From: a virus | IMG/VR virus record: IMGVR_UViG_3300042923_001761 | Coordinates: 1-41,088 of that record | Length of the DNA stretch: 41,088 nt | Reading direction: 5' to 3' (one strand) | In this document: one piece after another, positions 37,480-41,088 of the stretch | Layout: the number at the start of each line of letters is the position of its first letter | Position numbering within the stretch: position 1 is the first letter of the stretch | Translations under genes and position numbers: made by a program | The notes under the pieces: generated by a model | The model's database searches: none | What the model saw: the letters and a program-made list of their open reading frames with translations, nothing else | Told to the model about the DNA's origin: nothing

Positions 37480-38067
37480 GTGAACGCACCTACGGGTCTC
37501 CGCGAGCTGCTTGACCAGGCACTGGTCCAGCGCGACGTCCGCTCTGGGCGACGCCTCGCGGAGATCGCTCACGACGCCGGCTACCCGGTCTCGCACGCGA
37601 CGATCAACCAGATCCGCAGCGGGTCCTACGCCTCGCGACCCTCGGACGACACCGTCCGGGCGATCGCGTGGCTCGCCGGCGTCGCCGAGGAGGTCGCGTT
37701 CACGGCGGCGGAGCTCCCGGTACCCGGGCCCCCGTTCGCGGACGAGCTGCCTCCTGGCGTCGACACGCTGTCGCCGCGGAAGCGGAAGGCCGTCCTGGAC
37801 CTGCTGCGGGTGCTGATCGAGGACGAGGAGCGTGATGGCGATGACCGAGACGCCGCCCCCATCAAGCGGGCCGCGGGGAGCGCGGCCGTCAGCGAGCAAG
37901 ACACCCCGGAGGCCGAGGCATCGGACGACGAGTCGTCCGATGGTCCTCGCAAGCACTGGACCCCCGTGACCGAAGCGGACATCCGAGCAGGCGCCGCGCT
38001 TCCCCGGGCAGAGGGGCACGGACGTAAGAAACGGACAACCGGCAGAACGAAGCCACGGCACACGTGA
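37480..38067 (+). CDS. Candidate immunity repressor (195 aa, no S24 peptidase domain)
   Basis: A 195-aa DNA-binding protein. Residues 6-75 contain a Cro/cI-like helical domain: GLRELLDQALVQRDVRSGRR, LAEIAHDAGYPVSHATINQI then RSGSYASRPSDDTVRAIAWL. The rest is a short helix (SPRKRKAVLDLLRVLIEDEE) and a disordered acidic then basic tail (HGRKKRTTGRTKPRHT). There is no S24/LexA-like cleavage domain, so RecA-driven self-cleavage is unlikely. It diverges from the early operon over a cluster of operators and precedes the integrase region, which supports the immunity-repressor call. GTG 37480 follows GAGGGGAG by about 10 nt. Confidence 0.78.
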   Translation: MNAPTGLRELLDQALVQRDVRSGRRLAEIAHDAGYPVSHATINQIRSGSYASRPSDDTVRAIAWLAGVAEEVAFTAAELPVPGPPFADELPPGVDTLSPRKRKAVLDLLRVLIEDEERDGDDRDAAPIKRAAGSAAVSEQDTPEAEASDDESSDGPRKHWTPVTEADIRAGAALPRAEGHGRKKRTTGRTKPRHT

Positions 38068-38156
38068 GTGGGCAAGAGCGGACGGCAGCGCTGCCGTTGA
38101 TCCCCTGGTTCATGGCCGCGAGTGTGAGCGCCCACACCGACACGAACTGGCGCTGA
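38064..38156 (+). CDS. Possible 30-aa ORF coupled to the repressor
   Basis: A GTG at 38064 overlaps the repressor stop (GTGA) and opens a 30-codon frame, starting VSGQERTAALPLIPWFMAAS. The overlap type matches the coupled genes of this phage, but there is no other support; the frame includes a 16-bp palindrome (ACGGCAGCGCTGCCGT, 38082-38097) that may be the terminator of the repressor gene instead. The rest of the 174-bp gap up to the next gene shows no clear feature beyond its ribosome site. Confidence 0.25.
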   Translation: MSGQERTAALPLIPWFMAASVSAHTDTNWR

Positions 38157-38241
38157 TGTGCTGTTTCCGGCACGATCCGACCACCCCGCGACCTTGCCAA
38201 GCGGGTGAAGTTTCAACGACAAGGAGAGGGGCAGGGGGCCA

Positions 38242-39117
38242 GTGACCAGCAGGAACGCACTGCCCGCAGGAGTGCCGGATCTCGGCGTGGACGACAAGCC
38301 GGGCTGGGAGACGGTGACCGCGCTGATCACGGTCAAGGCGTACCCCGTGATCGGGCGCAAGACGGGCGAGTCGGTGTGCGTCGCCGGCGTGAGGCTCGAC
38401 CGTCCTGAGCGCGAGTTCGTGCGTCTGTTCCCGGTCCCGTTCCGCGAGCTCGCCACCGAGAACCAGTTCAAGAAGTACGCGTTCGTCCAGGTGCGTGCCC
38501 AGAAGGGGATGACGTCTGATCGGCGCCCCGAGAGCCTGCGCCCCGACCTGTCGTCGCTCCGCGTAGGGGAAGTCGTCTCCACAGCGCGCAGATGGCATGA
38601 CCGGTGGGATCTGCTCGACCCCCTCGCTGGAGCGACGACGGCCTGCAGGCTCGCCGCCGCAGCCAAGGTGTCCGGGCAGGATGCGCCCTCCCTGGGGCTC
38701 GTCAAGCCCCGCGAGATCCTCGACGTCACGGTTGCGGACAACCCCGACTACAAGAAGTCGACGGGTCTCGGCGACATGCCGGAGGCCGACCTCTTCGGGA
38801 ACGTCCTGACGCCGCTCGAGGCCACGCCGTTCATCGCGAAGTACCGGTACTACTGCGAGGACTGCACCGGCAACCCCCATCACCAGTCGATCATCGACTG
38901 GGAGGCCGGTCAGCTCGGCCGGCGCCTCCTGCGCGAACACCGCACCGCCGAGCAGGCGCGCGCAGCGATCCGCACACGGTTCCTCGACGAGATGGCGTCT
39001 CCGACCAAGGACACGCACTTCTACCTCGGGAACCAGCACCAGTACCCCGGGAGCTTCATGGTCCTCGGCGTGTTCTGGCCCCCAGCAGGCAGCCGACCGC
39101 TGCCCGGCCTGTTCTAG
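38242..39117 (+). CDS. Unknown Cys/His protein of a DUF488-linked accessory module (291 aa)
   Basis: I assign no family. A 291-aa soluble protein. The N-terminal half has strands VTALITVKAYPVIGRKTGES, VCVAGVRLDRPEREFVRLFP and VPFRELATENQFKKYAFVQV. The C-terminal half has RYYCEDCTGNPHHQSIIDWE (C205, C208, H213, H214, D219, E221) and FYLGNQHQYPGSFMVLGVFW near the end. The Cys/His/Asp/Glu cluster could be a metal site. GTG 38242 has a GGAG-rich leader. Its stop codon TAG overlaps the DUF488 gene's stop in the palindrome CTAG, so the two genes are tightly convergent. The location between repressor and integrase is where prophages carry defence or conversion genes. Confidence 0.82.
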   Translation: MTSRNALPAGVPDLGVDDKPGWETVTALITVKAYPVIGRKTGESVCVAGVRLDRPEREFVRLFPVPFRELATENQFKKYAFVQVRAQKGMTSDRRPESLRPDLSSLRVGEVVSTARRWHDRWDLLDPLAGATTACRLAAAAKVSGQDAPSLGLVKPREILDVTVADNPDYKKSTGLGDMPEADLFGNVLTPLEATPFIAKYRYYCEDCTGNPHHQSIIDWEAGQLGRRLLREHRTAEQARAAIRTRFLDEMASPTKDTHFYLGNQHQYPGSFMVLGVFWPPAGSRPLPGLF

Positions 39118-39578
39118 GCGGGCACGAGCTCCCGCTCGTCGCGCGGCGCCCTTGCGCGCAGCGCGTCCAGGATGAGCGAGCGGTGGCAGCACCGCTCCGC
39201 CGCCTCGAAGCACAGAAGGAGAACCGTGCCCCGAGCCTGTAGCGCCTCGATCACATCGAGCGCCTCCCGCGCCTCCGGAGTCGAGAGCACCTCGTCCGCG
39301 AACCGCTCGCGAGCCTCCCGGCCCTCGGTCGTCGACGTCTCTGCGAAGCCGGCGCGGTTGTCCTTCGGGTTTCCCAGCGCGCGCAGGTGCACGTACTCGA
39401 CCCCCGCGGCCGCGAGCGCCGAGGAGAGTGCTGTCTTCGAGAGACCGCGCTTGCGCGAGATGGGGTTCAGCCGGACGTCGACGACGGCGACGACGCCCCA
39501 GCGGCGAGCGTCGGTGATGAGGTCGTCCACAGATCGACCCTCGTAGCCCCAGCCCATCACACCGTGTCGTACCGTCAT
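39114..39578 (-). CDS. DUF488 family protein
   Basis: A 154-aa DUF488 protein. Diagnostic motifs: VVDVRLNPISRKRGLSK (about 32-48), EYVHLRALGNPKDNR (61-75) and LLLCFEAAERCCHRSLILDA (120-139) with the family's C...CHR. DUF488 members are small soluble proteins of unsettled function; the conserved Arg, Cys and His residues suggest binding of a nucleotide or nucleic acid, which is inference. It faces the 291-aa gene (convergent, stops overlapping) and diverges from the integrase over a 58-bp gap. The start ATG 39578 lacks a strong ribosome site, so it may be leaderless or poorly translated. Confidence 0.88.
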   Translation of the reverse strand: MTVRHGVMGWGYEGRSVDDLITDARRWGVVAVVDVRLNPISRKRGLSKTALSSALAAAGVEYVHLRALGNPKDNRAGFAETSTTEGREARERFADEVLSTPEAREALDVIEALQARGTVLLLCFEAAERCCHRSLILDALRARAPRDERELVPA

Positions 39579-39636
39579 TCGCTGATCGTGTCACGACTCG
39601 GCTCGACCCACCGAACCCACGCCGGAGCCCGTCCCG

Positions 39637-41088
39637 ATGAACAGCAGACAGCCCCACGGCAACGCGTTGCGTGCGCCCCGCGCCGTGCTGTACCTGCGGC
39701 AGTCGACCTACCGCGAGGAGTCGATCAGCCTCGAACTGCAGGAGACCGCCGGCCGCGACTACTGCGAGCGCCAGGGGTACGACGTCGTCGCCGTCGAGCA
39801 GGATCCGGGGATCTCCGGACGCACCTGGAACCGGCCCGCCGTGCAGCGCGTGCTCCACATGGTCGAGGCCGGGAACGCCGACGTGATCGTGCTGTGGAAG
39901 TGGTCGCGCCTCTCGCGCTCGCGCCGGGACTGGGCGATCGCCGCGGACAAGGTCGACGTCGCCGGCGGACGGATCGAGTCGGCCACCGAACCCATCGACG
40001 TCGCGACGAGCGCGGGCCGGTTCGCGCGGGGCGTCATGACCGAGCTCGCCGCGTTCGAGTCCGAGCGCATCGGCGACGGCTGGCGCGAGGCCCATGCCCG
40101 CCGCGTCGCCGCCGGCCTCCCCGCGACCGGCAAGCCCCGCTGGGGGTACGCCTACGACCGCGAGGCGAAGATCCACCGCCCCGACCCCACGACCGGGCCC
40201 GTGCTCGCCGACCTGTACCGCCGGTACCTCGCCGGCGAGTCCGTCTACGCGCTCGTGCGATGGCTCAACACCGAGGGCTACCGCACCTCGGCCGGGTACG
40301 GCCCGAACGGCGGGGGAGGGCTCTGGACCGACCGCTCGCTCCGCCGCGTCATGGACTCCGGGTTCGCGGCTGGACTCATCATCGTCGACGGCGAGCAGCG
40401 CCCCGGCGCGCACGAACCCCTCATCACCGCGGACACCTGGGACGCCTACCGCCTCGCGCGCGGCAACCGACGCGTCCAGCGCGGGAGCGAACGCTCGCAG
40501 TACCTCCTCTCCGGCCTCATCCGCTGCACGTGCGGCAGCCCGATGAACGCCGGCCAGTTCGGGCGCGGCCGCGAGCCCAAGTACCGGTGCCGCGACGCCC
40601 ACAACAAGGGCACCCACGACGGCGGCTACATCACCGCCCGGTACACCGAGGACGAGGTCCTCGCCTGGGTGCGCGACCTCGCCGCCGGCGTCGACCAGGC
40701 CGCGAGCGCCGGGCTCGACGAGCTCGCCGCTCGGCGTGCGCGGCGCGACCCGCTCGGCGACATCGTCCGGCAGCGCCAGGCCCTCGAGGCACGGCTCGTG
40801 CGGCTCACCCGCCAGCACCTCGAGGACGTCATCCCCGAGGGCCCGTACATCGAGCTCCGCGACGAGCTCACCGAGCAGATCGACGCGCTCGCCGCGCGCG
40901 AGCTCGAGGCCAGCGTCGCCGCGACGCGCGCGCCCGCGCCCGAGATCGCGCGGCAGCTCGTCGCGGACTGGGACGTGCTCGGCGTCGAGCACCGACGAGC
41001 GATGCTGCGGCAGATGATCGCGTGCGTCGTCGTCACGCCGGGTCGGCCGCGGGGGAGCGTGCATGTCGTACCTCTGTGGGAGGGGTGA
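39637..41088 (+). CDS. int: Large serine integrase
   Basis: A complete 483-aa large serine recombinase. Resolvase domain: RAVLYLRQSTYREESISLEL with catalytic Ser23, QDPGISGRTWNRPAVQRVL, VIVLWKWSRLSRSRRDW and GVMTELAAFESERIGD. Recombinase domain: GKPRWGYAYDREAKI and YLAGESVYALVRWLNTEGY. Zinc-ribbon domain: LIRCTCGSPMNAG and KYRCRDAHNKG. A coiled-coil C-terminal part (RQRQALEARLVRLTRQHLED) follows. It inserts phage DNA between attP and attB without host factors; excision needs a directionality factor not identified for certain here. ATG 39637 has GGAG 9 nt upstream. attP should flank this gene, probably just beyond the window. Confidence 0.95.
   Translation: MNSRQPHGNALRAPRAVLYLRQSTYREESISLELQETAGRDYCERQGYDVVAVEQDPGISGRTWNRPAVQRVLHMVEAGNADVIVLWKWSRLSRSRRDWAIAADKVDVAGGRIESATEPIDVATSAGRFARGVMTELAAFESERIGDGWREAHARRVAAGLPATGKPRWGYAYDREAKIHRPDPTTGPVLADLYRRYLAGESVYALVRWLNTEGYRTSAGYGPNGGGGLWTDRSLRRVMDSGFAAGLIIVDGEQRPGAHEPLITADTWDAYRLARGNRRVQRGSERSQYLLSGLIRCTCGSPMNAGQFGRGREPKYRCRDAHNKGTHDGGYITARYTEDEVLAWVRDLAAGVDQAASAGLDELAARRARRDPLGDIVRQRQALEARLVRLTRQHLEDVIPEGPYIELRDELTEQIDALAARELEASVAATRAPAPEIARQLVADWDVLGVEHRRAMLRQMIACVVVTPGRPRGSVHVVPLWEG

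Larger units (their letters stand above)
1..41088. mobile_element. Temperate siphovirus genome / prophage, nearly complete
   Basis: A full set of head, packaging, tail, lysis, early, repressor and serine-integrase genes lies in one window with consistent order and direction. The late genes (24.5 to 1.3 kb) and early genes (37.3 to 25 kb) are on the minus strand; lysogeny genes are mostly on the plus strand at the right end. The integrase ends exactly at the last base, and the first base is the end of another gene's stop codon, so the window is cut at gene borders and neither attachment site is visible. The tape measure plus tail assembly chaperones, with no sheath or contractile baseplate genes, indicate a long non-contractile tail. 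An actinobacterial host is inferred from base composition, the LexA box and an Lsr2-like segment. Confidence 0.93.

Noticed and set aside
38082-38097. The 16-bp palindrome as an extra repressor operator
   Set aside because: It lacks the TTGTC half-site shared by the other operator elements, so a terminator or chance dyad is more likely.
39579-39636. attP core in the gap before the integrase gene
   Set aside because: No dyad with the usual serine-integrase attachment layout was seen, and attP normally flanks the far side of the gene or is split by integration; it cannot be placed without host flanks.
38110-41064. A 984-codon open frame on the minus strand opposite repressor, accessory and integrase genes
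   Set aside because: It is a GC-rich shadow frame, rich in Arg, Ala, Gly and Val with no domain, while the opposite strand encodes a clear integrase and the accessory module.
1-41088. CRISPR arrays, tRNA genes, rRNA, insertion sequences
   Set aside because: I saw no regularly spaced repeats, no cloverleaf with CCA-type end, and no transposase frames. The short repeats in the tail fibre gene are protein-coding.

Overview
The window reads as one essentially complete temperate siphovirus genome, most likely an integrated prophage, from a very GC-rich Gram-positive host. Basis for the host: GC appears near 70% throughout, GTG starts and GTGA/ATGA overlaps are very frequent, there is a perfect actinobacterial/mycobacterial-type LexA box at 328-343, and one protein carries an Lsr2-like DNA-binding segment. 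I infer an Actinomycetota host, perhaps Micrococcales (Cellulomonas-like), but the sequence alone does not prove the genus. The window starts on the stop codon of one gene and ends on the stop codon of a large serine integrase, so attL/attR and host flanks are not visible.

Layout. Left end (1-1.25 kb): a minus-strand gene headed by a LexA box, diverging from a short plus-strand operon (HicA-like protein, HTH_17 protein) whose promoter overlaps a 20-bp perfect palindrome. The late operon runs right to left on the minus strand from about 24.5 to 1.3 kb: HNH nuclease, small and large terminase, portal, MuF-like protein, scaffold, major capsid, head-tail connectors, tail terminator, tail tube, tail assembly chaperones with a -1 frameshift (C CCA AAA), tape measure, Dit-like and Gp37-like baseplate proteins, a lysis cassette (M15 endolysin plus small membrane proteins), then receptor-binding/fibre proteins. 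One short plus-strand membrane-protein gene (12815-13099) is inserted against the operon and looks like a moron.

The early operon, also on the minus strand (about 37.3 to 25 kb), is a tightly coupled chain of small genes: an Xre regulator, many unknowns, a ParB-like protein, an HTH/Lsr2-like protein, a VRR-NUC nuclease, a sliding-clamp-like protein, a MazG-like protein, several zinc-ribbon proteins and a winged-helix/HNH protein. No DNA polymerase, primase or replicative helicase is recognisable, so replication should lean on host enzymes.

The right end holds the lysogeny module: a candidate repressor (37480-38067) diverging from the Xre gene over a cluster of CTTGTCA half-sites, then a convergent two-gene accessory module (38242-39578: an unknown Cys/His protein and a DUF488 protein, with stop codons overlapping in CTAG), then the serine integrase.

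The most interesting points are: (i) the DUF488 module in the repressor-integrase accessory slot, a candidate prophage-borne defence or exclusion system; (ii) a possible induction circuit in which a repressor without a self-cleaving S24 domain is relieved by the LexA-box gene at the other end; (iii) the same operator half-site at both ends; (iv) the antisense membrane moron beside the tape measure; (v) two partition/nucleoid-type DNA-binding proteins (ParB-like and Lsr2-like) in one operon without ParA.
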